NCBI GenBank assembly: GCA_021806125.1
Contig: JAJZYC010000003.1
Location: 1 to 32,926, forward strand
Origin: a bacterium
Lineage (GTDB): Bacteria; SZUA-79; Acidulodesulfobacterales; Acidulodesulfobacteraceae
Direction: 5' to 3'
Length of the DNA stretch: 32,926 bases
Positions 6,083 to 12,765 of this stretch are shown here, piece after piece. Positions within the stretch are counted from its first letter, which is position 1; each line of letters begins with the position of its first letter. The notes beneath the pieces are model-generated. The model saw only the letters and a list, made by a program, of their open reading frames with translations, had not been told where the DNA came from and made no database searches. Position numbers and translations under genes: made by a program.

Positions 6083-7876
6083 TTATAAACCGCCGGTTAC
6101 ATCCTTTGCAATTATAGTTTTCATTAATCCGTTAAATCTGTCTTTAAGTTCCAAAGCGGCGTCGGTCTGCGCAAATAAGGCAGTTCCAGCGACGGCAGCC
6201 AACTGCTCCAATTCTTTCTCTGAAGGCTCTTCGAAATATTTTTTCTGATTGAAATAAACTGCGGAGTCCGCTTCGGAGTAATCCGTTAAACCTCCCGTCT
6301 TACCGGCGTCACGTCCGGTAAAATCATCCGTTGCCGTTTCCGCCCCTTCGCCTGCGAAACCGGCGTTTGCACCGTCGAACCTGTCAGCAAGCCTTTTCAA
6401 TATAATTTCTTCCTTTTCGTCATATATTTTAGAATATACGAATATAAAAATACAGTCTTTTTTATTAAAACTGCTAATTATTTTTTCCCGGTGGGAGCGC
6501 TTTAAGAACGTTGCATCGAATATTACGTTTCCGCCTTTTTTAAATTCTTCCAGTCCTTCTTTCAATAAATTTTCATAAACCTTTATATTTGCGTCTGCGG
6601 AATATTTTACGGACTTATCGGCAGAACCGTATAAATTTTGCCTTATTTCGTCGGTAGAAATAACGCGCGCGTAAAACCACTCAGAAAGCAGGCGGGAAAG
6701 CGAAGACTTGCCGCTGCCGGAAAGACCGCAGTTAAGGATAACGACCCGCTTTTGCGCAAGCGCAAGGTAAAAAGCGGCAAGATTAAAATATTTTAAGGCT
6801 TTTAAGGGCGCGTCTTCACCGGAGGAAAGAAGGGATATCTTGCATCTTACTATAGCTCTGTAGGCTTTAAAGAAAGGTATCACCGAAGGCTCGTATCTAC
6901 CGAACGGGGCTATGGATTTTAAATAGTTAAAACAGTTTTTGTAGTAGCCGAAAAACAGGACGGATTCGTAAAAATAGCCGTTAAATTCAAAATCCATAAG
7001 CAAAAAGGCAACGTCTAAATATATATCCTGGCATCTGTATCTTTCGTCGAATTCGACGCAGTCCATAAGGCAGATTCCGTTGACACGGCGAGGGTCCAGA
7101 ACGGCGATATGCTCCATTCTTAAATCTCCGTGAACGTCCCTGACGAAGCCGCCCTCGGCGCGGAGGCTGATAAATTCGGAAAAGAGCGGAGACGAAAGGA
7201 AAGAGGAATAAGATGCAACCATCCCGTCAGGCAAAGCCAGACTTCCCTTCTTGAAAAGGAGGGGAGTTTTTTTGCCGTCGAAAAAGGCGTCGGATTTATT
7301 TATTTTCTGCGTCCATATTTCCTTTATCGTTTCGTAATTGTCGTCCCAGTTTGCCCTATAAACGCCGTAACCGCCAAATTTGGAAATTCTTTTGGATGTC
7401 CGGGCGTTTTTATGAAACAGGTATATTCTTTTTGCCGCCTTTTTTAAAATGCCGTCTATTTTTTTATCAAGCTCGCCGCTTTTCAGAATATTGCTTAGAA
7501 AATGGTCGGAATTTATCCTCCTCATCCTGACGAAGACGTCCATAAGCCTGCCGCCCTTAAATCCGGTGAACAGCCTGCCCTTTTTTTGCCTGAGTTCTAC
7601 TAAATCTATATAGATACCGGAACAGCATCTTCTGTTTAAAGACAGTTCCTTTTTTGCGAAAAAAATTCTCTTTTCGAGGGTCGTATAATCGACGAAGCCC
7701 AAATTAACCGGCTTTTTTTGCTTGTAGGCGAACTTGGGGGTAAGATAAACACGGGATATGTGAGTTTCGATAAGCGATGGGTCAGAACCGCCCCGCCCTA
7801 ACGTGCTCCCCTCCTTAAAAAGAAGGGGAGTTTTTGACTCTTCTTTCATTTCTTCTTCGCTTTCTTTATCGCGCAT
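6083..7876 (-). CDS. APH-like kinase fused to AAA/P-loop kinase (COG2187-COG0645 type)
   Basis: A 597-residue two-domain protein of unknown substrate. The N-terminal half starts the family's SLIETHISRVYLTPKFAYK (34-52) and carries the phosphotransferase loop VRDVHGDLRMEHI (245-257) with catalytic Asp251 and a later MDCVEFDER. The C-terminal half is a P-loop kinase with Walker A GLSGSGKSS (384-392) and STDEIRQNLYG. Fusions with this order are known as bifunctional APH/ATP-binding proteins; antibiotic resistance should not be assumed. Two repeat-derived peptides occur: KTPLLFKEGSTLGRGG just before the conserved domain start (16-31), and KTPLLFKKGSLALPDG (203-218) ahead of the catalytic loop. 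A third insert, roughly 502-532, is Gly/Ala/Thr-rich and unlike the repeat. The ATG is six bases after the rpoS stop, with AAGGA 9 nt upstream. Confidence 0.8.
   Translation of the reverse strand: MRDKESEEEMKEESKTPLLFKEGSTLGRGGSDPSLIETHISRVYLTPKFAYKQKKPVNLGFVDYTTLEKRIFFAKKELSLNRRCCSGIYIDLVELRQKKGRLFTGFKGGRLMDVFVRMRRINSDHFLSNILKSGELDKKIDGILKKAAKRIYLFHKNARTSKRISKFGGYGVYRANWDDNYETIKEIWTQKINKSDAFFDGKKTPLLFKKGSLALPDGMVASYSSFLSSPLFSEFISLRAEGGFVRDVHGDLRMEHIAVLDPRRVNGICLMDCVEFDERYRCQDIYLDVAFLLMDFEFNGYFYESVLFFGYYKNCFNYLKSIAPFGRYEPSVIPFFKAYRAIVRCKISLLSSGEDAPLKALKYFNLAAFYLALAQKRVVILNCGLSGSGKSSLSRLLSEWFYARVISTDEIRQNLYGSADKSVKYSADANIKVYENLLKEGLEEFKKGGNVIFDATFLKRSHREKIISSFNKKDCIFIFVYSKIYDEKEEIILKRLADRFDGANAGFAGEGAETATDDFTGRDAGKTGGLTDYSEADSAVYFNQKKYFEEPSEKELEQLAAVAGTALFAQTDAALELKDRFNGLMKTIIAKDVTGGL
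7217..7271 (-). repeat. Palindromic repeat family 1, copy C (inside APH/AAA gene)
   Basis: A diverged copy: AACCATCCCGTCAGGC, AAAGCC, then CTTCCCTTC-TTGA-AAAGGAGGGGAG. It encodes KTPLLFKKGSLALPDG in the same frame as the other genic copies. Confidence 0.72.
7786..7836 (-). repeat. Palindromic repeat family 1, copy D (5' end of APH/AAA gene)
   Basis: AACCGCCCCGCC, ACGTG, then CTCCCCTCCTT-AAAA-AGAAGGGGAG. It encodes KTPLLFKEGSTLGRGG between the start codon and the first conserved domain residue, so it may have extended the N-terminus. Confidence 0.72.
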
Positions 7877-7882
7877 CGGCGT

Positions 7883-8815
7883 CTATCCTTCTAATCCGGC
7901 GTCCGCCGCCATTTTTCTGAGTTTCTTTAAGGATTTGACTTCTATCTGTCTTATGCGTTCCTTGGTAAGACCGAAAATAAGTCCCACTTCGTTAAGCGTC
8001 CAAGGCTTTTCGTAATTAAGCCCGTATCTTAAAAATATAACTTTTCTTTCTATATCGGCAAGATTGAACAGCCATTTATTAAGGAGATTAAGTGTTTCTA
8101 CTCTGTCTAGAATATCGAAAGGCGAAGTAGCGTTTTCATCGGCTTTAATTAAATTGGAAAAAGACATATTTGCGTCGTCTTCGTCGCCGTTCTGCAAATA
8201 AGGCGCATCTAAAGAGTAAATATTGCCGATTAAACCTAAAATCTTTTCTAATTTTTTTTCTTTAATGCCCATATGTCCGGCTACTTCCCTAAAATTTGGC
8301 TCTCTTTTGATTTCGCCGGTAACTTCCTTTACCGCCCTGGTATATTTATAAAGATTTTCGGATATATGTATAGGGAGCCTCACGACCCTGCCGGAATTCA
8401 GTATTCCCCGCTCTATCGTCTGCCTTATCCACCATATGGCATATGTAGAAAACCTAAATCCTTTTTTAGGTTTGAATCTTTCGACCGCTTTTATAAGTCC
8501 GATATTTCCTTCCATAATGAGGTCGTCGAAGGACAACCCCCTTCCGAGGAACTTTTTTGCTACGCTGATTACAAGACCGAGATTGGATTTTATCATCAAA
8601 TCTCTTGCCTGTTCGTCCCCTTCGCCGATTTTAAGAGCAAGTTCGTATTCCTGTTCTTTGGTAAGAAGCGGATATTTTTTCAGGTATTTAAGATACTGGC
8701 TGGAAATTACGTTGTCTTCGGGTTTTGCATGCTTGACGTTGACGCCGAAATCGTTTTCGGCAATATCCAATACGGGTTCGTCAGAAACCGCACCGTTGAG
8801 ACGTTTGCGCTTCAT
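7883..8815 (-). CDS. rpoS: RpoS-type (group 2) sigma factor
   Basis: Alternative sigma-70 family factor of 310 residues. Region 1.2 begins YLKYLKKYPLLTKEQEYELA; region 2 has NLGLVISVAKKFLGRGLSFD and KGFRFSTYAIWWIRQTIERG; region 3 has VRLPIHISEN; region 4 ends with the helix-turn-helix GLTKERIRQIEVKSLKKLRK. There is no long region 1.1, separating it from RpoD. The setting settles the name: surE, pcm and rpoS lie in order, as in Proteobacteria, where rpoS drives stationary-phase and stress genes. The nlpD gene found between pcm and rpoS in enterics is missing. The start overlaps the end of pcm by 35 nt, with AGGGA 9 nt upstream, suggesting translational coupling. Specificity for stationary phase is inferred from synteny. 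Confidence 0.88.
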   Translation of the reverse strand: MKRKRLNGAVSDEPVLDIAENDFGVNVKHAKPEDNVISSQYLKYLKKYPLLTKEQEYELALKIGEGDEQARDLMIKSNLGLVISVAKKFLGRGLSFDDLIMEGNIGLIKAVERFKPKKGFRFSTYAIWWIRQTIERGILNSGRVVRLPIHISENLYKYTRAVKEVTGEIKREPNFREVAGHMGIKEKKLEKILGLIGNIYSLDAPYLQNGDEDDANMSFSNLIKADENATSPFDILDRVETLNLLNKWLFNLADIERKVIFLRYGLNYEKPWTLNEVGLIFGLTKERIRQIEVKSLKKLRKMAADAGLEG

Positions 8816-9434
8816 ATCCGTTTTTCCCTATAAGTTTGACAAAATTTGCCGGAGCGATTTCCTTCGAGAACATAGCTCCGTTTTTCTTTTCGATTACGCA
8901 GATATTCTGAGAGCCGTTCCTTTCTACGGGCGCAACCATAATCCCGCCTTCTCCGAGCTGGTTAAACAAAGACGATGGAATATCCGGCGAACAGGCGGTT
9001 ATAAGTATCCTGTCGTAAGGGGCGTATTCTCCGAAACCTATCGACCCGTCGCCTATAATAAAAGTTACGGTATGTATATTTAACGACTCTATAACGCTTC
9101 TTGCTTTTAAAGACAAATCCCTTATGCGCTCTATAGTAAAAACCGAAGAACAGAGCTGGGAGAGGACTGCGGCTTGATAGCCCGAACCGGTTCCTATCTC
9201 TAAAACTTTATGTTCTTTATTTAAATCCAGCGCCTGCGTCATAAGCGCCACGGTATAAACGCTGGAAATAGTCTGGTTATGCCCTATGGGGAGCGGAGAT
9301 TCCCCCCAGCACATATCCGATGTCCTGAAAGGCTGTTCGACGAATCTCTCCCGCGGAATTTTGCCGAGGGCATCGAGAACGGCGGCGGAGGTTATGCCTT
9401 TAGACTTCAGGCTGTCGGCTATTTTTGCGTTCAT
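8781..9434 (-). CDS. pcm: Protein-L-isoaspartate O-methyltransferase
   Basis: SAM-dependent methyltransferase that methylates isoaspartyl residues in aged proteins and starts their repair. The 217-residue chain has the family signatures PLPIGHNQTISSVYTVALMT and the SAM-binding motif I VLEIGTGSGYQAAVL, then IERI, and DRILITACSPDIPSSLFNQL. The length is normal. It sits between surE and rpoS, the conserved position, and its end overlaps rpoS. The ATG at 9434 has AAGGT 11 nt upstream; a competing ATG 5 nt before it is out of frame. The gap to surE (160 bp) holds a 27-nt inverted repeat pair that could separate the two transcripts. Confidence 0.95.
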   Translation of the reverse strand: MNAKIADSLKSKGITSAAVLDALGKIPRERFVEQPFRTSDMCWGESPLPIGHNQTISSVYTVALMTQALDLNKEHKVLEIGTGSGYQAAVLSQLCSSVFTIERIRDLSLKARSVIESLNIHTVTFIIGDGSIGFGEYAPYDRILITACSPDIPSSLFNQLGEGGIMVAPVERNGSQNICVIEKKNGAMFSKEIAPANFVKLIGKNGYEAQTSQRCGF

Positions 9435-9497
9435 ACCATAATATTACCTTAAATCTCCGTTAGAGACTATTTAAATTATTTCAGTATATAATAAATT

Positions 9498-9584
9498 CTG
9501 GATTCCTGCTTTCGCAGGAATGACAGCCTTTTAGGTGAAAAGTTAAATCGCGTTATCGTCATTCCTGCGAAAGCAGGAATCCAG
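9498..9584. repeat. Inverted pair of 27-nt palindromic repeats between surE and pcm
   Basis: Copy 1 (9498-9524) and copy 2 (9558-9584) are perfect reverse complements over 27 nt, separated by 33 nt. Each is itself a hairpin (ATTCCTGC-TTTC-GCAGGAAT). The pair can form two small hairpins or one long one. It resembles a BIME-like arrangement; units with GTCATTCC...GGAATCCAG edges are, from memory, widespread in bacteria. It could attenuate surE-pcm read-through or stabilise the surE mRNA. Confidence 0.85.
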
Positions 9585-9594
9585 GAAAGGTATT

Positions 9595-10404
9595 TTAAAT
9601 CTCATTTAAAGATAAATCGGTATTTTTTAATTTTTCTATAGCTTTATAATTCGTCATATCGAGATGTATCGGCGTAACGGAAATAAGCCCGCTATGAACG
9701 GCTTCGTAATCGCTTCCTTCGATATCGTCGAACCTTATATTCTTCCCCCATATCCAATAATATTTTCTTCCTCTCGGGTCCATTTTCTCTACTACGAAGT
9801 CCTCGAAATAACGCTTGCCCTGCTTAGTAATGCGGTATTCAAAAGGGTTCTTTTCTTTTTTAATTATCGTCTGAGGGATATTCACGTTTAAAAGTGTATT
9901 TTCCGAAAAACCGCTTTTATTGAAAACGGATGCAAGGTTAGATACGAACCGCGCCGCTTTTCTAAAAGAGGCTTCAAGGTCTTCTTCAAGCGATGCTTCT
10001 TTTGGCAGATAACCGCCCCCTTTATTTACGACCAAAGAAACGGCGATTGATTTTATCCCCATAACAGCGCCCTCCATAGCAGCGGAAACCGTTCCGGAAT
10101 AAATAACGTCGTCGCATATATTGCCGCCATAGTTGATGCCGGAAATAACAAGGTCGGGCTTCGTTTTTAAAATGGAGTGGACTGCAATATTGACCGCGTC
10201 TGTAGGCGTACCGTCAACGGAGTATATATTAGGTTTTATCTCGTTGACCCTTAAAGGCCTGTCTATAGTAAGGGAGTGGGAACTGGCGCTTCTTTCCCTG
10301 TCCGGAGCCACAATAACGACGTCGGCGGATTTCTTAAGCTCTTCGAATAAAATATTTATTCCAGTCGCATAAACTCCGTCGTCGTTTGAAAGAAGAATAT
10401 TCAA
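9595..10404 (-). CDS. surE: 5'/3'-nucleotidase SurE
   Basis: Metal-dependent nucleoside-monophosphate phosphatase of the cytoplasm. It opens MNILLSNDDGVYATGI with the metal ligands Asp8 and Asp9, followed by VIVAPDRERSASSHSLT, DGTPTDAVNIAVHSI and SGINYGGNICDDVIYSGTVSAAMEG, all diagnostic. The length of 269 residues is typical. The start codon is TTG at 10404, supported by AAGGA 7 nt upstream and by alignment of the conserved N-terminus, which leaves no room for another start. It follows the merR gene by two bases and precedes pcm. Confidence 0.96.
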   Translation of the reverse strand: MNILLSNDDGVYATGINILFEELKKSADVVIVAPDRERSASSHSLTIDRPLRVNEIKPNIYSVDGTPTDAVNIAVHSILKTKPDLVISGINYGGNICDDVIYSGTVSAAMEGAVMGIKSIAVSLVVNKGGGYLPKEASLEEDLEASFRKAARFVSNLASVFNKSGFSENTLLNVNIPQTIIKKEKNPFEYRITKQGKRYFEDFVVEKMDPRGRKYYWIWGKNIRFDDIEGSDYEAVHSGLISVTPIHLDMTNYKAIEKLKNTDLSLNEI

Positions 10405-10406
10405 TT

Positions 10407-10811
10407 TTAGTTCCTTGTTTTTCTTGACGACAAAAGGGATTTAATGGATTCAAGCTCGTCCTTGACGCCTTTCAGAAGAGACGAACCTCCGCTTTCGGAC
10501 GCGTTTAATTTATCCGTCCCGCCCGAATTATATAAATTGCATATATTTTCTTCGGACGATTTCGACCTTATGGCTTTTTTTGCCCCTTCTATCGTAAATT
10601 TTTTATCGTATAAATAATTCTTTATAAGCAGAAGTTTTTCGATATCCGACTTAGAATAAAGCCTATGACTGCTTTTTGACTTATAAGGCCTTAAAAAAGA
10701 AAATTCGGTTTCCCAGTATCTGATGACGTAAGGCTCTACGCCGATTTTCTTAGCGGCTTCGCCGATTTTATAATAATATTTTTCATCTATCCCTTCTGCC
10801 TTCGGTTCCAT
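10407..10811 (-). CDS. MerR-family transcriptional regulator
   Basis: A 134-residue DNA-binding regulator. The N-terminal half is a winged helix of the MerR type: YYYKIGEAAKKIGVEPYVIR, then YWETEF, LRPYKS and HRLYSKSDIEKLLLIKNYLY. The C-terminal half is charged and Ser-rich with no cysteine or obvious ligand site, which fits the short orphan class that follows ihfA in several Deltaproteobacteria. Its ATG lies 28 nt inside the ihfA reading frame and lacks a clear ribosome-binding site, so it probably depends on ihfA translation. Its target is unknown. Confidence 0.85.
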   Translation of the reverse strand: MEPKAEGIDEKYYYKIGEAAKKIGVEPYVIRYWETEFSFLRPYKSKSSHRLYSKSDIEKLLLIKNYLYDKKFTIEGAKKAIRSKSSEENICNLYNSGGTDKLNASESGGSSLLKGVKDELESIKSLLSSRKTRN

Positions 10812-11100
10812 TTTTATATTTTTTATTTATTTCCGATTTAAAAACAACGGAAGGCTTGAATTTAACGACTTTTCTTTCGCTTATAATAATGGATTCCCCC
10901 GTCTGGGGATTTCTTCCTTTTCTGGCTTTTTTTTCTTTAACTGTAAAATTGCCGAAGCCGTTGAACTTTATGGTTCCCGCATCTTCCGCTTCCTCTTTAA
11001 GCAGGTCGAAAAAAGACGCTACGTAAGCCATAGATTCGGCGGCGGAAAATCCCACTTTGGAACGCACTTTAGCCGCTAAATCCGCTCTTGTTAAAGCCAT
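10783..11100 (-). CDS. ihfA: Integration host factor alpha subunit (HU/IHF family)
   Basis: DNA-bending protein of the HU/IHF family, 105 residues. It begins MALTRADLAAKVRSKVGFS, the IHF-alpha style N-terminus, has IKFNGFGNFTVKEKKARKGRNPQTGE with the GRNPQTGE arm motif, and ends in a basic tail. The neighbouring merR gene is the usual partner in this context. SD AGGAG lies 11 nt before the ATG. In many relatives pheST lies directly upstream; here a 421-bp repeat-rich stretch occurs instead. Assignment to alpha rather than beta or HU rests on context and N-terminal sequence. Confidence 0.85.
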   Translation of the reverse strand: MALTRADLAAKVRSKVGFSAAESMAYVASFFDLLKEEAEDAGTIKFNGFGNFTVKEKKARKGRNPQTGESIIISERKVVKFKPSVVFKSEINKKYKNGTEGRRDR

Positions 11101-11172
11101 AATTTATAAGACTCCTATAATTAATATAAACATGAATATATTAAATTTTATTTTAGGCGAAGATAATATTAA

Positions 11173-11223
11173 GAACCGCCCCGTCAGGCTAAGGCCTGCC
11201 GCCCCTACTTATAAAGAGAGGAA
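11173..11223 (-). repeat. Palindromic repeat family 1, copy E (intergenic)
   Basis: AACCGCCCCGTCAGGC, TAA, GGCCTGCC, then a decayed CCCCTACTTATAAAGAGAGG arm. Same orientation as copies A-D and opposite on paper to how copy F is written on the plus strand; the second stem is eroded. Confidence 0.6.
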
Positions 11224-11235
11224 TTATAGGGCTAT

Positions 11236-11328
11236 TTAAGACCGTCTCTTTAAAAGATCATATCCTTTGAAATGAGCGGAGTTTGCATTCATAACCACCC
11301 CCACCCTGCCAGCCTTGTATGTACCCAT
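11236..11328 (-). other. Possible gene remnant: 30-codon frame of unknown origin
   Basis: An ATG-initiated frame reads MGTYKAGRVGVVMNANSAHF and ends KGYDLLKRRS. The frame is open upstream through LKIYFSACFGKG to a stop near 11370. The neighbouring direct repeat encodes LKIYFSACFEK, so the same short peptide occurs twice. I do not recognise a family. It could be the tail of a decayed gene, part of a mobile element end, or chance. The stretch encoding AGRVGVV is G-rich (GGCAGGGTGGGGGTGG). Confidence 0.25.
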
Positions 11329-11330
11329 AC

Positions 11331-11427
11331 CTTTTCCAAAACACGCAGAAAAATATATCTTTAAAATTTCTTATTATCATAAACATCGCCCTTTTTTCAA
11401 AACATGCAGAGAAATATATCTTTAAAA
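11331..11427. repeat. Pair of 36-nt direct repeats
   Basis: Units 11331-11366 and 11392-11427 match at 32 of 36 positions, offset by 61 nt; the shared core is AATATATCTTTAAAA. On the minus strand both can be read as LKIYFSACF. Two copies only, so not a CRISPR array. Confidence 0.75.
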
Positions 11428-11451
11428 AGGAGAGAGGTTGATTATGGACAA

Positions 11452-11511
11452 CCTAAAAAGCTCCCCTCCTTAAAAGGAGGGGTGTCGGCCGAAGGCCGAC
11501 GGGGTGGTGTT
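11452..11511 (-). terminator. Repeat copy F acting as likely terminator of infC-rpmI-rplT
   Basis: This is the intact intergenic copy of repeat family 1. On the minus strand, 10 nt after the rplT stop, GTCGGCC-TTC-GGCCGAC is followed by CCCCTCCTT-TT-AAGGAGGGG and then AGCTTTTTAGG, giving a GC-rich stem plus T run. That is a credible intrinsic terminator built from a mobile repeat. Confidence 0.7.
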
Positions 11512-11521
11512 AATTTTTAAT

Positions 11522-11872
11522 TTACGCCGCGAGGGCTTCCTTGACGATACCCGAAAAAGCGGTCGGATCGGAAAGGGCGATTTCCGATAAGACCTTACGG
11601 TTTAAACCGATTCCCTTCTTATTTAGAGCATTCATAAATTTGGAATAGGAAATGCCGTTTTCCCTGCATGCGGCGTTAATCCTTACTATCCACATACCCC
11701 TGAACTCTCTTTTTTTAACTTTTCTGTCTCTATAGGCGTAGTTAAGTCCTTTATTGACAGCTTCCTGCGCCGATTTGAAGAGCCTGCTTCTTGCGCCGTA
11801 ATATCCTTTCGCCGCCTTCAATACCCTCTTATGTCTTTTTTTAGTTAAAATACCCCTTTTTACCCTTGGCAT
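11522..11872 (-). CDS. rplT: 50S ribosomal protein L20
   Basis: Early assembly protein of the large ribosomal subunit that binds 23S rRNA, 116 residues. It opens MPRVKRGILTKKRHKRVLK, the invariant family start, followed by AKGYYGARSRLFKSA and WIVRINAACRENGISYSKF. It is third in the infC-rpmI-rplT order. The ATG is preceded by AAGGAG and a nearby AAGGA. The operon ends at the hairpin in the adjoining repeat. Confidence 0.98.
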   Translation of the reverse strand: MPRVKRGILTKKRHKRVLKAAKGYYGARSRLFKSAQEAVNKGLNYAYRDRKVKKREFRGMWIVRINAACRENGISYSKFMNALNKKGIGLNRKVLSEIALSDPTAFSGIVKEALAA

Positions 11873-11915
11873 TATCCTTGCTCCTTATTATCTAAATATT
11901 TTTATATTTTTTATA

Positions 11916-12119
11916 TTATAAATACGGAATAAGCTTTTTAACGTTAAGCGAATCTACAGAATTAACTACGGACGATTTTTTCAGCCTGTTCTTCCTGCCG
12001 CGTTTTTTTGAAGTCAAAATATGGCTTTTGTTGGCTTTATGATGGACGACTAGCCCGTTTGCCGTGATTTTAAATCTTTTTTTAGCTCCTTTTTTGGTCT
12101 TTATCTTTATCTTTGCCAT
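11916..12119 (-). CDS. rpmI: 50S ribosomal protein L35
   Basis: Small basic large-subunit protein of 67 residues: MAKIKIKTKKGAKKRFKITA, then HHKANKSHILTSKKRGRKNRL and the KLIPYL ending. It stands 15 nt after infC and 43 nt before rplT, the standard arrangement. Confidence 0.98.
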   Translation of the reverse strand: MAKIKIKTKKGAKKRFKITANGLVVHHKANKSHILTSKKRGRKNRLKKSSVVNSVDSLNVKKLIPYL

Positions 12120-12134
12120 TTTAGCTCCTTTTAT

Positions 12135-12737
12135 TTATATTTTTTCCGCAGTATGTTCTTCGGTTTTAACCGTTCCATTGAATTTCTCTTTTCCGGCGTA
12201 TTTTTCCGCCGTTTTTTTAACCTTTACCGGAACTATGACGGTGCTGAATGTTCTTTTTACGTCGGGTTTAATAGGAAACTCGGGTATACCGAATTCCTTA
12301 AGGTCTTCTATTACTCTTAATATTACTTTAATACCTAGTTCAGTATGCGCAAGCTCCCTGCCTTTAAACGTAACGGTCAATTTTACTTTATTGCCGTCCT
12401 TAAGGAAAGAAATCGCGTTTTTTAATTTAAACTGATAGTCGTGTTCATCGGTGTTGGGCCTGAATTTGACTTCTTTTATATGTATTACGACCTGTTTTTT
12501 CTTTGCTTCCTGAGCTTTTTTGTTCTGCTCGTATTTAAATTTGCCGAAATCCATTATCCTGCAAACCGGCGGCTTTGCATCTTCGGAAACTTCCACTAAG
12601 TCTAAAGATTTTTCCTTGGCAAGTTTAACGGCTTCGTACAAAGCCATTATACCGGCCTGTTTTCCTTCTTCGTCGATAACCCTGACTTCTTTCGCCCTGA
12701 TATTTTCGTTTATATATGTTTTGTTATTCTTCTGTAT
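12135..12737 (-). CDS. infC: Translation initiation factor IF-3, apparent ATA start
   Basis: IF-3 keeps the 30S subunit free and checks start-codon pairing. The first ATG in frame (12647) is too late: it lies inside the conserved N-terminal domain, just after KQAG. Reading upstream gives QKNNKTYINENIRAKEVRV, the normal family N-terminus, with no in-frame ATG, GTG or TTG at the right place. An ideal AGGAGAGG ribosome-binding site (12743-12750) stands 8 nt (from AGGAG) before ATA at 12735-12737, the best start. This gives 200 residues. IF-3 genes often start with a rare Ile codon (ATT in E. coli) because IF-3 itself rejects such starts, giving autoregulation. Later domains are clear: DLVEVSEDAKPPVCRIMDFG, FRPNTDEHDY and FKGRELAH. 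The C-terminus carries a ~20-residue charged tail. Confidence 0.88.
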   Translation of the reverse strand: MQKNNKTYINENIRAKEVRVIDEEGKQAGIMALYEAVKLAKEKSLDLVEVSEDAKPPVCRIMDFGKFKYEQNKKAQEAKKKQVVIHIKEVKFRPNTDEHDYQFKLKNAISFLKDGNKVKLTVTFKGRELAHTELGIKVILRVIEDLKEFGIPEFPIKPDVKRTFSTVIVPVKVKKTAEKYAGKEKFNGTVKTEEHTAEKI

Positions 12738-12765
12738 ATTAACCTCTCCTTTTTTACATTTTGTG

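Larger units (their letters stand above)
11101..11521. other. 421-bp repeat-rich region where pheST would be expected
   Basis: No intact gene is visible. From right to left it holds palindromic repeat copy F, which also looks like the rplT terminator; two 36-nt direct repeats; a 30-codon minus-strand frame that may be a gene remnant; repeat copy E; and an AT-rich stretch before ihfA that probably contains the ihfA promoter, although no clear -35/-10 pair could be defined. Confidence 0.6.

Noticed and set aside
6083..7876. Aminoglycoside resistance from the phosphotransferase-like domain
   Set aside because: The family of this fusion has no demonstrated drug substrate; only the kinase fold is shared.
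8273..9083. Long plus-strand open frames (186 and 215 codons) antisense to rpoS and pcm
   Set aside because: They are mirror frames of strongly conserved genes, encode no recognisable domain and overlap each other.
11057..11239. Plus-strand 60-codon frame starting in ihfA
   Set aside because: Its coding-like stretch (NRPVRLRPAAPTYKERN) is the antisense of repeat copy E; no homology or good start.
11331..11427. CRISPR array
   Set aside because: Only two imperfect 36-nt repeats occur, with no further units and no cas genes in the window.
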